This document shows, in pieces, positions 35,847-44,836 of a stretch of 64,000 bases of DNA. The DNA is taken from NCBI RefSeq assembly GCF_009827295.1, contig NZ_WTYD01000001.1:1116001-1180000 (forward strand). Reading direction: 5' to 3'. Numbering within the stretch: position 1 is the first letter of the stretch; each line of letters opens with the position of its first letter. The notes under the pieces were generated by a model that did no database searches, was not told the DNA's origin, and saw nothing but the letters and a program-made list of their open reading frames with translations. This DNA comes from Qipengyuania pelagi. GTDB taxonomy: Bacteria > Pseudomonadota > Alphaproteobacteria > Sphingomonadales > Sphingomonadaceae. The position numbers and the translations under genes were made by a program.

Positions 35847-38654
35847 ATGGCAACGCGCATGCTAATCGATGCGCGCCACCAGGAAGAAACCCGGGTGGCG
35901 GTCCTCAAAGGCAATCGGATTGAGGAATTCGACTTCGAATCTGCCGATCACAAGCAGATCAAAGGCAATATCTATCTAGCCAAGGTCACGCGGGTCGAAC
36001 CCTCGCTCCAGGCGGCCTTCGTCGATTTCGGCGGCAATCGCCACGGCTTCCTGGCCTTCGGTGAAATCCACCCCGATTATTACCAGATTCCGAAGGAAGA
36101 TCGCGACGCCCTGCTCGCTGCCGAAGCCGAAGTGGCCGAGGAAGAGCAGCGCCTGCGCGAAGACGAGGAAGCGCGCGGCCAGATGCCGGGCGAGGAATAC
36201 GACGCCGAGGAGGAAAGCTCCGAAGCGCTGGCCGAAGAATTCGCCGAGGACGGGCTTGAAGAGGTCGATACGTCGGACAAGGACGACGTCGCGACGATCG
36301 AGGAAGGCCACGTCGCCGGCGATTCCGACGATGACGACGATGGCGAAGACAGTGACGAGAGCGATGACGACGACAACACTCGTTCGCGCGGTCGCCGCCG
36401 CCAGCGTGGTCGCAATGGCAAGGGTGGCAAGCCGCGCACCCGCGCCAAGGAAGTCGACGAAGCACGCGCCCGCCGCATGGCGCTGCGCCGCAAATACAAG
36501 ATCCAGGACGTCATCCAGCGCCGCCAGGTGCTGCTCGTTCAGGTCGTGAAGGAAGAGCGCGGCAATAAGGGCGCGGCGCTGACCACCTATCTCAGCCTCG
36601 CCGGGCGCTACACCGTGCTGATGCCGAACAGCAGCCATGGCGGCGGCATTTCGCGCAAGATCAACTCGGCGAGCGATCGCAAGCGTCTGAAGCAGATCGT
36701 CGGCGATCTCAGCCTGCCGCGTTCGATGGGCCTGATCGTGCGGACCGCGGGTCTTTCGCGCACCAAGACCGAGATCAAGCGCGATTTCGATTATCTCGCG
36801 CGCCTGTGGGACGAAATCCGTGAGAACACTTTGTCGTCGAGCGCCCCGGCGCTGATCCATTCGGACAGCGATCTGATCAAGCGCGCCATCCGCGACATCT
36901 ATAATCGCGAGATCGAGGAGGTCGTGGTCGAGGGCGAGCAGGGCTACAAGTCCGCCAAGGCCTTCATGAAGCTGCTCATGCCCAGCCATGCGCGCCGGGT
37001 TAAGGCCTATTCCGATCCGGTCCCGCTGTTCCAGCGCTATGGCGCGGAAGATCAGTTGAAGGCCATGTACGATCCGATGGTGCAGCTGAAATCGGGCGGC
37101 TATCTGATCATCAACCCGACCGAGGCGCTGGTCTCGATCGACATCAACTCGGGCCGTTCGACCAAGGAGCACGGGATCGAGCAGACCGCGCTGCACACCA
37201 ATCTCGAAGCCGCGCGCGAAATCGCCCGCCAGCTGCGCCTGCGCGACATGGCGGGCCTGGTCGTGATCGACTTCATCGATATGGAGCAGCATTCGAACAC
37301 CCGTAAGGTCGAGCGCGCGATGAAGGACGCGCTCAAGACCGACCGGGCGCGCATCCAGGTGGGTCGCATCTCGAGCTTCGGCCTGATGGAAATGAGCCGC
37401 CAGCGCCTGCGCACCGGCGTTCTCGAAGCGACCACGCGCGAATGCCCCCATTGCGACGGCACTGGCCTGGTCCGCACCGCGAGCAGCGCGGGCCTTTCCG
37501 CCCTGCGCCTGATCGAGGACGAGGCGGCCAAGGGCAAGGGCACAGTCATCCGCCTCGCCGCCAGCACGGAAGCCGCGATCTACCTGCTGAACGAGAAGCG
37601 GTCCGATCTGATGGAGATCGAACAGCGTTACGGCGTAACCGTCGAAGTCGTGCCCGAAGGTGAGGACGAAGGCGCCAAGATGAACGTCTCCAGCCATGGG
37701 CCCAAGCCCAAGGACGCGCCGAAATTCGAGCCGATCGCTTTCGACGAGGACGACGATCCCGACATCGAGGAAGACGATCTCGACGAGGAGGAAGAGCCGC
37801 GCCAGGCGCGCCGTTCGGATCGGGACGAGGATGAGGGCGAAGGCAAGCGCAAGCGCCGCCGCGGCGGTCGCAATCGCAATCGCAAGCGCGATCGTTCGGA
37901 CGATGACGAGCGCGGGAATGCACGCTCGGGCGATGATGGTCAGGACGAGGCCGACGCTGATGAAGGCGAGAACGGCAATCGCGGTGACGAGCAGGGTTCG
38001 GACGACGATCGCCCCCGGCGCAAGCGCCGCCGTGGCGGACGTGGGCGCCGCGGTGGTCGCAACCGTTCGCGCCAGGACGAGGTGAACGAGGGTGATGCGG
38101 AAAATCTCGAAGAGGTTTCGCAGCATGTCGTGAACGATATGGCGGTCGTCGCCGGACCGGACGAAGCGCCCGAAACCGCCGAAGCGATGGCTGACGAACC
38201 CGCTGCGGAGGAAAAACCGAAGCGCAAGCGGGCACCACGCAAGAAGGCCGCTGTGACCGAAGCCGTCGAGACCGGTTCGGATGAAGCCGCACCGGCCGAG
38301 AAGCCCAAGCGCAAGCGGGCTCCGCGCAAGAAGGCGGTGACCGAGGACGCTCCTGCCAGCGAAACTCCGGTCGAGGCGAGTGAAGAAGCACCCAAGCCGA
38401 AGCGTGCCTCGCGCAGCAAAAAGGCGGCGGCGGAAACCGTCGAAGCCGAAGCGGCGAGTGAGGCGACAGGCGCGGAAGCGCCCAAGCCCGCCGCGAAGCG
38501 CGTGCGCAAGCCCAAGGCGAAAGCCGCCGACGAGGCTGGATCGGAGCCCGCCGCTTCCGAAGCTGAGGCAGCCCCGCCCGCTGACGAGAGCGCCGGAACC
38601 ATCGAAACCGCGAAGCCCAAGCGCGGGTGGTGGCAGCGCACCTTCGGCGACTGA
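35847..38654 (+). CDS. rne: Ribonuclease E
   Basis: RNase E is the main endonuclease of mRNA decay and rRNA processing and a degradosome scaffold. In this 935-residue protein the S1 domain starts at about residue 38 and is interrupted by an acidic then basic insertion (about 88-205). The catalytic region follows with VSIDINSGRST and LVVIDFIDME, the acidic metal ligands. The zinc-link is CPHCDG at 533-538. From about 610 the C-terminal scaffold is low complexity: acidic blocks, Arg/Asn-rich blocks and two copies of KPKRKRAPRKKA, likely RNA or partner binding sites. Confidence 0.97.
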   Translation: MATRMLIDARHQEETRVAVLKGNRIEEFDFESADHKQIKGNIYLAKVTRVEPSLQAAFVDFGGNRHGFLAFGEIHPDYYQIPKEDRDALLAAEAEVAEEEQRLREDEEARGQMPGEEYDAEEESSEALAEEFAEDGLEEVDTSDKDDVATIEEGHVAGDSDDDDDGEDSDESDDDDNTRSRGRRRQRGRNGKGGKPRTRAKEVDEARARRMALRRKYKIQDVIQRRQVLLVQVVKEERGNKGAALTTYLSLAGRYTVLMPNSSHGGGISRKINSASDRKRLKQIVGDLSLPRSMGLIVRTAGLSRTKTEIKRDFDYLARLWDEIRENTLSSSAPALIHSDSDLIKRAIRDIYNREIEEVVVEGEQGYKSAKAFMKLLMPSHARRVKAYSDPVPLFQRYGAEDQLKAMYDPMVQLKSGGYLIINPTEALVSIDINSGRSTKEHGIEQTALHTNLEAAREIARQLRLRDMAGLVVIDFIDMEQHSNTRKVERAMKDALKTDRARIQVGRISSFGLMEMSRQRLRTGVLEATTRECPHCDGTGLVRTASSAGLSALRLIEDEAAKGKGTVIRLAASTEAAIYLLNEKRSDLMEIEQRYGVTVEVVPEGEDEGAKMNVSSHGPKPKDAPKFEPIAFDEDDDPDIEEDDLDEEEEPRQARRSDRDEDEGEGKRKRRRGGRNRNRKRDRSDDDERGNARSGDDGQDEADADEGENGNRGDEQGSDDDRPRRKRRRGGRGRRGGRNRSRQDEVNEGDAENLEEVSQHVVNDMAVVAGPDEAPETAEAMADEPAAEEKPKRKRAPRKKAAVTEAVETGSDEAAPAEKPKRKRAPRKKAVTEDAPASETPVEASEEAPKPKRASRSKKAAAETVEAEAASEATGAEAPKPAAKRVRKPKAKAADEAGSEPAASEAEAAPPADESAGTIETAKPKRGWWQRTFGD

Positions 38655-38680
38655 TCGCTTCAGGGCGGTAAAGAAAATGC

Positions 38681-38706
38681 GGGGGTCGGTCTTCGGATCG
38701 GCCCCC
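38681..38706. terminator. Bidirectional intrinsic terminator with TTCG loop
   Basis: An 11-base-pair stem (38681-38691 with 38696-38706, two G-T wobbles) is closed by a TTCG tetraloop. On the plus strand it is followed by a T-rich stretch (GATTTCGTTTGGTT), ending rne. On the minus strand the continuation is CATTTTCTTT, ending the nucleotidyltransferase operon that stops at 38721. It fits both convergent transcripts. Confidence 0.85.
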
Positions 38707-38720
38707 GATTTCGTTTGGTT

Positions 38721-39476
38721 CTAGAGAATTTCCCGCGCGATCAGGCTAAGGACGTCTGCGAGATCGCGCGGCTTGTCGACATCGATCGCGGCCCGCCCGT
38801 CGCTCGCCCGCACGAGTGCCGCATTCACGCCGATCCGGCGCCCCAATCGGGCCAAACCGTCTTCCAGGGTCAATCGGCCCAGAGCGTAGGCGACAAGATT
38901 GGGGAGGCCGAGACGCGCGACGAGCTTCCACGGGCGCTTGCGATCGGCCTCGACCGCGCGCCATGTCGCGAGGGCCGCACTTGCCCTAGGGCTGGCAAGA
39001 TAGAACAGGTTGCAACCCGACCATTCCCCATCGGCAAACCGCAGATAGGTCCGCTGCGTACCCGGCAGGGCGCGCTCGATATCCTGCCGCCGAGCCATCA
39101 TGATCGACAGGTCCGCCCCCGCCGGGGTCCTGGCGATCAGTTCGGTAACCCATGCGGGATCGAGCAAGGCGTGATCCGCCGTGGTCACAACAAGCGGCGC
39201 GCCGGTCCTCTCGAACGCGGCCGCCACGCTCTCGCTCGGCCCGGAGGCCGGAGGGCAGATTTCCGCGCCGAGCTTTTTTGCGAGAGCGACCACCGCCGGA
39301 TCGTCGGCCGATACCAGAACGCGGCTCATACCCGCCGCGCGCAAGGCCAGCACCACCCGCTCCAAAATCGGCTTGCCCGCGATATCGATCAATCCCTTAT
39401 GGGCCACGCCGAGTTCCCGCGCGAGCGGATCGCCGCCCGGCCTCGTCCCTGCCAGAACAAGCGCACTTCCCGTCAT
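38721..39476 (-). CDS. MobA-like NTP transferase domain protein
   Basis: This 251-residue nucleotidyltransferase of the GT-A-like fold has a degenerate start motif (ALVLAGTRPGGDPLAR instead of the usual LAGGxGTR), then VAHKGLIDIAGKPILERV and VVTTADHALLDPAW (acidic metal site). Enzymes of this kind transfer CMP or another nucleotide to a phosphorylated polyol, sugar or acid. The neighbouring CDP-glycerol transferase-like gene makes a CDP-activated precursor likely, but this is inference. The ATG overlaps the flippase stop as ATGA. Confidence 0.82.
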   Translation of the reverse strand: MTGSALVLAGTRPGGDPLARELGVAHKGLIDIAGKPILERVVLALRAAGMSRVLVSADDPAVVALAKKLGAEICPPASGPSESVAAAFERTGAPLVVTTADHALLDPAWVTELIARTPAGADLSIMMARRQDIERALPGTQRTYLRFADGEWSGCNLFYLASPRASAALATWRAVEADRKRPWKLVARLGLPNLVAYALGRLTLEDGLARLGRRIGVNAALVRASDGRAAIDVDKPRDLADVLSLIAREIL

Positions 39477-40807
39477 GCCTCGGTTTCCGCTTTCCGCAAG
39501 TGCCGCAGGGTCATCCAGGCGGCGAAGCTCATGCAGAGATAGAAGACGCCCATCGACAGAGCCACCGCCCAGCCGATCTCGACCGGGCCGCCGCCGGATT
39601 GGAGGGCGACGATCGACACGATCAACGTCACCACCGCGATCGCCCGCACCTTGAGGGCGCGTGCGGCATGGCCGGTCGCATAGAGCATCGGTTCGTAGGA
39701 CACGCTGGCCAGTTCGAAGGCTGCGGCGAAAGCCAGCGGGATCAGGACGGTAGCTGCCCGTGCATAATCGGAACCGCCGATCAGGACCAAGGCCTGCTCG
39801 CCGAACAGGACGGCGGTCAGAAGGACAACGATACCGGCCAGCGCCGCGATCCGCGTCACGCTGCGGACCAGCTTCGCAAAGCGCGTCGCCTCGTCGGCAA
39901 TGCTGGACACGGCGAACTCTGGCAGCACCGCCCTCGCCACCAGGACGGCGAACTGCTTCACCCCCTGTGCCAGCTGGTCTGCCAGCCGATAGAGCCCTGC
40001 CGAGCTGGTCGAGAAGAAATACCCGACTGCCAGCAGGGGCCCCTGCTTGACGATGGCGTCCAGCGTGGTCGCGCCATAGGTCACGGCGAAGAAGCCCTTG
40101 ATGCCGGGATTCTCGCGCAGCATCCGTCGCCACCCCCCTGCATGGCGCAGGCGAAACGCATCGCGTGCGAGGCGCCGCGCCATGATCCAGTAGACCGCGG
40201 CCGCGATCAGATCGAACAGGGCCCAGGCGAAAACGAATTTCGCCACGCTGGGTCCGGTGGCGAGGATGATGCCGCTCGCGATCAGGCGCCCGGTCGGCAC
40301 GATCGCTTCGACATAGGTGCCGATATCGAATCGATCAAGAACGCGTACGATCCCGCTCGGCGTGGTCAGCCGTGCCCAGATCAGCGCGCAGGCGAAGAGA
40401 AAGCCGAGATCGATGTAGCGCGGGTTCAATTCGAGCAACGAGCCGAAGCCGTAATAGACCAACGCCGCGATCGCGCAGCCGGTGATCGCCCCGCCAAGAT
40501 CGGCAAAGGTGCAGAACCAGATCAGCCGCCCGAAGGCCGCTTCGTCACCGTCCAGCCGGTGCCGCGCACCGAAGCGCACCAGCGTCTGCCAGGTCTGGAA
40601 GCCCGCGATCGCGACAAGCGCCTGCGCGGTGCCGAAAAGGAGGGAGAAATGCCCAAAATCACGCAAGCCCAGCGATCTTGCCAGCACGGCGAGATAGATC
40701 AGGCTGCAAATCGCCCCGAAGGTCTTGCCGCCGAGAATCCAGGCCAGATTGCGAACGATGTTCAGCAGCCCGTTGCGTGCGGGCACAGGCGTGCTTTGAC
40801 CATCCAT
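39473..40807 (-). CDS. Polysaccharide flippase (Wzx/MATE-like)
   Basis: This 444-residue membrane protein has about 12 helices in the pattern of lipopolysaccharide or polysaccharide biosynthesis flippases (LGGKTFGAICSLIYLAVLARSLGLRDFGHFS region). These move lipid-linked oligo- or polymer precursors across the inner membrane. It is coupled to the NTP transferase gene. Its start faces the CDP-glycerol transferase-like gene across 71 bases, so both may respond to one promoter region. Confidence 0.88.
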   Translation of the reverse strand: MDGQSTPVPARNGLLNIVRNLAWILGGKTFGAICSLIYLAVLARSLGLRDFGHFSLLFGTAQALVAIAGFQTWQTLVRFGARHRLDGDEAAFGRLIWFCTFADLGGAITGCAIAALVYYGFGSLLELNPRYIDLGFLFACALIWARLTTPSGIVRVLDRFDIGTYVEAIVPTGRLIASGIILATGPSVAKFVFAWALFDLIAAAVYWIMARRLARDAFRLRHAGGWRRMLRENPGIKGFFAVTYGATTLDAIVKQGPLLAVGYFFSTSSAGLYRLADQLAQGVKQFAVLVARAVLPEFAVSSIADEATRFAKLVRSVTRIAALAGIVVLLTAVLFGEQALVLIGGSDYARAATVLIPLAFAAAFELASVSYEPMLYATGHAARALKVRAIAVVTLIVSIVALQSGGGPVEIGWAVALSMGVFYLCMSFAAWMTLRHLRKAETEA

Positions 40808-40878
40808 CTCGAGCGCCCTTTGAACGATGCGCGCGCGGCTGGCAAATCCATGCTTTGCGGCGGCGCGCGGGATGCCTA

Positions 40879-42063
40879 ATGCAGCCGGTCATGCGGGTGG
40901 TGTTTCTCTTCAATCACGATGCGGCCCATCAGGTCGCGCATCTGGCGGGTATCGCCGCCGCGATGGCGCGCCTCCATCCCGAGGTCGAAACCGTCATCGC
41001 CTATGCCAGCTCTGCGATAAGGGCCCGCATCGAGGGACTTGTCGGCGATACGGGCGGCGCCTCAATCCGCTGGTACGAACTGACGCTCGGGCCGATCGCG
41101 CGGACCGTCGCGGGCCTGTTCGACAAGGTGCTGCCGGCCAGCCGTTTGATGCGCCTCAACGCGCATGTGCCGCTCTTCGCGAGCGCCGATATGATCGTCT
41201 CGACCGAGCGGACCTGTTTGCGCCTGAAAAAGCGTATTCCCAAGGACTCCATGCCGCTCTTCGCCAAGGTGCCGCACGGCGCTGGCGATCGCAGCGTGAG
41301 TTACCACCCCGATTACACCCGCTTCGATCGCAGCTTCGTGGCGGGCCAAAAAGTCGTCGACCAATTGGTCGCGCATGGGGTCGACGCGGAGCGACTGGTC
41401 GTCATCGGCTATCCCAAGTTCGAGAATATCGACCTCGCCGCCCGGCAACGCCTGTTCGACAACGGCCGCCCCACCCTCGTCTACAATCCCCATTTCGATC
41501 CCAATCTGTCGAGCTGGTACGATCATGGCCCGGACATATTGCGCTGGTTCGCAAGCGAGGCCGGACAGGGTTTCAACCTGATCTTCGCGCCCCATGTCAT
41601 GCTGTTCCGCAAGGATCTTCACGTTTCGCCCGAATACGGGATCGCGCGGCGGCGGCCTGACATCCCCGACGAAGCGCGCGAGGCGGCCAATATCCTGATC
41701 GACATCGACAGTCCGCGCTTGTTCGACATGACCTACACGCTCGCCGCCGATGGCTATATCGGCGATGCGTCGAGCCAGATCTACGAATTCCTGGTGCGCC
41801 CGCGCCCCGCCTTCTTCATTGACGCGCGCCGCGATGTGAAGGCGGAGGATGACGAATGGCACCTGTTCTGGGAATGCGGCCCCGTGGTGCGCAGCGTGGA
41901 TGCGCTCGCCGCCCTGCTTCCCGACATGGAGGCGATCGGCAAAAGCTATCGCGCGCGCCAGGAAGAACTGTTCGCCTATACCATCGATATTGGCGATCGC
42001 CCTGCAAGCGAGCGGGCCGCCGACGCTATCCTGGAAGCCATCAAATCTCGCGCGGATCGATGA
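40879..42063 (+). CDS. CDP-glycerol glycerophosphotransferase-like (TagF-type) protein
   Basis: This 394-residue soluble enzyme shows the pattern of the CDP-glycerol glycerophosphotransferase family that builds polyol-phosphate polymers: FAKVPHGAGDRS (catalytic histidine-glycine), VVIGYPKFE, LVYNPHFDP, IFAPHVMLF and the late GDASSQIYEFL, matching the DYSS-type motif of TagF. The acceptor and the polyol are unknown. Start is ATG at 40879 or a second at 40891, with weak ribosome sites. Its 3' end overlaps the convergent HAD gene by 23 bases. Confidence 0.8.
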   Translation: MQPVMRVVFLFNHDAAHQVAHLAGIAAAMARLHPEVETVIAYASSAIRARIEGLVGDTGGASIRWYELTLGPIARTVAGLFDKVLPASRLMRLNAHVPLFASADMIVSTERTCLRLKKRIPKDSMPLFAKVPHGAGDRSVSYHPDYTRFDRSFVAGQKVVDQLVAHGVDAERLVVIGYPKFENIDLAARQRLFDNGRPTLVYNPHFDPNLSSWYDHGPDILRWFASEAGQGFNLIFAPHVMLFRKDLHVSPEYGIARRRPDIPDEAREAANILIDIDSPRLFDMTYTLAADGYIGDASSQIYEFLVRPRPAFFIDARRDVKAEDDEWHLFWECGPVVRSVDALAALLPDMEAIGKSYRARQEELFAYTIDIGDRPASERAADAILEAIKSRADR

Positions 42064-42700
42064 CGCGCCACCCGCGCGCAGCGGCCTTCTTCGCCTTGCG
42101 ATTCGAGGTGGTCGCGAAGATCGGTTCGCTCACCCTATCCAGCAGGGGAGCGTCGGCGAAACTGTCGCTGACGAACCGCGTCCGCGCTTCGCCGATCGCG
42201 GGCTGGCGGTCCAGCACGCTGGCGAGCTTCGTGTCGGCGTAGCAATTGTCGGGCACGCGTTCGAATCCCTCCCATCGGGTCGCGACCACCTCGTCGAAAC
42301 GAAGAGCGGTCGCGAAGGCTTTAGCGTAAACGTCGAAGGCGGCGGTCGCGAGGATGAGGCGTGCGCCCGCCTTCCGGTCTTCTTCGAGCAGATGCAACGT
42401 ACCCGGCATGAGCCCATCATCGGCCAAGACGCGCGCGGCGAATTGCGATCCGAGCGCTTCCAGCTCGCTATGCGCCCGCCGCCCGACCAATAATTGCATT
42501 CCGAACAGTTTCAGCCGCGCCCGCGACATCGCACCGAGCCGATAAGCGAGCATGGCGAAAAGCCACAGCGGCAAGAGCGTCAGCCGCCATGACGCCACTC
42601 GCCTGGCTGCGAAGATCAGGAAAGGCGTAAAAGTGGCCCTGCGCGTCAGCGTGCGGTCGAAGTCGTAGATTGCGATACGCATCGCGGCATCCGATGGCAT
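42041..42700 (-). CDS. HAD-IB family phosphatase
   Basis: This 219-residue hydrolase has the HAD aspartate motif YDFDRTLT, a hydrophobic stretch (about 36-57), motif II in ILATAAFDVYAKAF and motif III/IV in FVSDSFADAPLL. This pattern fits HAD subfamily IB phosphatases related to phosphoserine phosphatase. In the setting of a polymer gene island it may dephosphorylate a polyol-phosphate or lipid intermediate, which is inference. The ATG at 42700 has GGGG seven bases upstream; an ATG at 42682 is also possible. Confidence 0.85.
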   Translation of the reverse strand: MPSDAAMRIAIYDFDRTLTRRATFTPFLIFAARRVASWRLTLLPLWLFAMLAYRLGAMSRARLKLFGMQLLVGRRAHSELEALGSQFAARVLADDGLMPGTLHLLEEDRKAGARLILATAAFDVYAKAFATALRFDEVVATRWEGFERVPDNCYADTKLASVLDRQPAIGEARTRFVSDSFADAPLLDRVSEPIFATTSNRKAKKAAARGWRVIDPREI

Positions 42701-42742
42701 CGGCGTCCCCGCCTGTCACCCTTCCACGACATACTAGCCCGA

Positions 42743-43471
42743 TCAGGCCGGTATCGCCTCGCCCTTCCAGTCGAAATGACCGCCGCTATCTACGGGGCTC
42801 AGCCCATCGATCACAGCCAGAAGGTTTTCCGCCGCCTGCGATGGCGTCGTCAATTGTCGATCGGGCACGTTGCCCTGAAAAGGCTCCGACAGCGCGGTAT
42901 CGACCGTGCCCGGATGAAGCGCCGCGACGATCCCGTGCTTGTGCGTGCGGGCGAATTCGATGGCGAAATTCCTGACAAGCATATTCAGCGCCGCCTTGCT
43001 CGCGCGATAGCTGTGCCATCCGCCCAGACGATTGTCCCTGATCGAGCCGACCCGCGCGGACAGCGCCGCGAACACGCAGCGCCGGTCGCGCGGCATCAGG
43101 GGGAGCATATGCTTGGCGATCAGGGCGGGACCGATCGTGTTCGCCGCAAAAATTCGCGCCATCGCCACTCCGTCGATCGCCTTGACGCTGCGTTCCGGAC
43201 CAGTGCCATCGGGAAGCGTCAGAACCCCGGTCGCGACGATGACGAGGTCGGGCGGATCGTCCCGCATCGCATCAGCCGCGTCCATGATGCTTTCCTCATC
43301 GCTCAGGTCGAACCGGAACGGCCTCGTCCCGTCGACCGGCTCTTCGCCCGATCGGCTCCCTGCCCACACCGTCAGTCCCCGGTCGACCAGAGCCGCGCTC
43401 AACGCCCTGCCGATGCCGCCGCTCGCCCCGAAAACGGCTGCGGTGCGCAAACCTGATGAAGACTCTTCCAT
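42743..43471 (-). CDS. SDR family NAD(P)-dependent oxidoreductase
   Basis: This 242-residue short-chain dehydrogenase has [15 protein letters not shown] for cofactor binding. The catalytic set is a serine in ALSARVGS with YRASKAALN for Tyr and Lys. Two residues before the usual SYxxSK pattern are HSYRASK. It may reduce or oxidise a polyol or sugar precursor, or act in general metabolism; sequence alone cannot say. I chose the ATG at 43471; the frame continues upstream into the sdhB promoter region. It is divergent from sdhB. Confidence 0.9.
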   Translation of the reverse strand: MEESSSGLRTAAVFGASGGIGRALSAALVDRGLTVWAGSRSGEEPVDGTRPFRFDLSDEESIMDAADAMRDDPPDLVIVATGVLTLPDGTGPERSVKAIDGVAMARIFAANTIGPALIAKHMLPLMPRDRRCVFAALSARVGSIRDNRLGGWHSYRASKAALNMLVRNFAIEFARTHKHGIVAALHPGTVDTALSEPFQGNVPDRQLTTPSQAAENLLAVIDGLSPVDSGGHFDWKGEAIPA

Positions 43472-43475
43472 ATCC

Positions 43476-43556
43476 TGCAAGACTTGCAGCGGACATTGCG
43501 GGTTCCCGGCCCTTGCACCATGCGCGCGAACGGCTAAGTGGGTTGCAAGTAGCAAC
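43476..43556. promoter_or_regulatory. Two palindromes between the SDR gene and sdhB
   Basis: The 101-base divergent region holds a perfect 13-base palindrome, TGCAAGACTTGCA (43476-43488), which overlaps the SDR ribosome site. It also holds GTTGC-AAGTA-GCAAC (43542-43556), just before sdhB. Both carry a TTGC or GCAA half-site. They are good candidate operators for one dimeric regulator controlling either gene. The half-sites resemble those in the 24181-24209 region. Confidence 0.4.
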
Positions 43557-43572
43557 AGGACCGAATTGCGCC

Positions 43573-44355
43573 ATGGCGACCTTCACCCTTCCGAAGAATT
43601 CCAAGATCAGCGGCAAGGGCCGCGCGCACAAGGCGGAGGGCGCCGGGCGTGTCAAATCCTTCAAGATCTACCGCTACGATCCCGACAGCGGCGAAAACCC
43701 GCGGTATGATACGTTCGAGATCGATCTCGACGATTGCGGCCCGATGGTCCTCGACGCGCTGTTCAAGATCAAGAACGACGTCGATCCGACTCTCACCTTC
43801 CGCCGCTCGTGCCGCGAGGGGATTTGCGGGTCGTGCTCGATGAACATGAACGGGAAGAACGGCCTCGCCTGCACCACCGCGATCGAGGATCTGAAGGGCG
43901 AGGTGCGGATTACCCCCCTGCCCCACATGGAGGTCATCAAGGACCTCGTACCCGATTTCACCCACTTCTATGCACAGTATGCCAGCATCCGCCCCTGGCT
44001 GCAGACCGTATCGACCACGCCCAGCGGCAAGGAACGTCTGCAATCGCCCGATCAGCGCGAGAAGCTCGACGGTCTTTACGAGTGCATCCTGTGCGCCTGC
44101 TGCTCGACCGCGTGCCCGAGCTATTGGTGGAACAGCGACAAGTTCCTCGGCCCGGCGATCTTGCTCCAGGCCTATCGCTGGCTCGCCGACAGTCGCGACG
44201 AGATGACCGGCGAACGGCTCGACCAGCTGGAGGACCCGTTCCGCCTCTATCGCTGCCACACCATCATGAACTGCGCGAATGTCTGCCCCAAGGGCCTGAG
44301 CCCCGCCAAGGCGATCGCCGAAACCAAGAAGATGATCGCCGAGCGCGCGATCTAA
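43573..44355 (+). CDS. sdhB: Succinate dehydrogenase iron-sulfur subunit
   Basis: SdhB links the flavoprotein SdhA to the membrane anchor in complex II. The 260-residue protein has the [2Fe-2S] cysteines (Cys80, Cys85, Cys88, Cys100 in CREGICGSC and the following LAC), the [4Fe-4S] motif [12 protein letters not shown] and the [3Fe-4S] set in [12 protein letters not shown]. Its partners sdhA, sdhC and sdhD are not in the window on either side, so the gene is detached from the usual sdhCDAB cluster or duplicated. The frame extends 39 codons upstream, but ATG at 43573 is the normal start. Confidence 0.97.
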   Translation: MATFTLPKNSKISGKGRAHKAEGAGRVKSFKIYRYDPDSGENPRYDTFEIDLDDCGPMVLDALFKIKNDVDPTLTFRRSCREGICGSCSMNMNGKNGLACTTAIEDLKGEVRITPLPHMEVIKDLVPDFTHFYAQYASIRPWLQTVSTTPSGKERLQSPDQREKLDGLYECILCACCSTACPSYWWNSDKFLGPAILLQAYRWLADSRDEMTGERLDQLEDPFRLYRCHTIMNCANVCPKGLSPAKAIAETKKMIAERAI

Positions 44356-44356
44356 G

Positions 44357-44836
44357 GTGCTCGCGAAAGACGTTTTCGACCACGGGCCGGACCCGGAAAA
44401 TCCCGGCTGGAACCACTGGAACCTGAAGGACGAGACGCTGTTCAACGGCGCGGTGATGGGCAGGCTCATCACGCGCGTCGACGATGACGGGAAGGCGCGG
44501 CTGCGCATGTTCCCCGAACGGCGGCACGAGAACCTTCAGGGCATCATCCACGGGGCCGTCACGCTCTCGCTGATCGACATCGCGCTTTTCACCACCATGC
44601 ACACGCTGGGCAGCGGCAATGCGGGTCCTTCGGTGACGCTCGAGCTTTCGACCCAGTTCGTCGGCGGCGGGAAGATCGCGACGCCGCTCGATGCTGTCAC
44701 GGAAATCGTGAAAGAAACCGGGAAGCTCGTCTTCGTGCGCGGTCTGGTCGAACAGGGCGATCACCGGGTCGCATCCTTTTCGGGCATCGTCCGAAAGATG
44801 CGGCCCCGTTCCGATAGCGTTGCAGCGCCTTTGTGA
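44357..44836 (+). CDS. PaaI-family hotdog thioesterase
   Basis: This 159-residue hotdog-fold protein has the PaaI-type signature NLQGIIHGAVTLSLIDIA and the later strand TLELSTQFVGG. Such enzymes hydrolyse acyl-CoA thioesters. The start is GTG at 44357, one base after the sdhB stop, and its stop overlaps the zapE start as GTGA, so the three genes form one unit. Substrate unknown. Confidence 0.88.
   Translation: MLAKDVFDHGPDPENPGWNHWNLKDETLFNGAVMGRLITRVDDDGKARLRMFPERRHENLQGIIHGAVTLSLIDIALFTTMHTLGSGNAGPSVTLELSTQFVGGGKIATPLDAVTEIVKETGKLVFVRGLVEQGDHRVASFSGIVRKMRPRSDSVAAPL

Noticed and set aside
35582..35923. 113-codon frame upstream of and overlapping rne
   Set aside because: It overlaps the rne start in another frame, has no ribosome site, and its composition is not protein-like.
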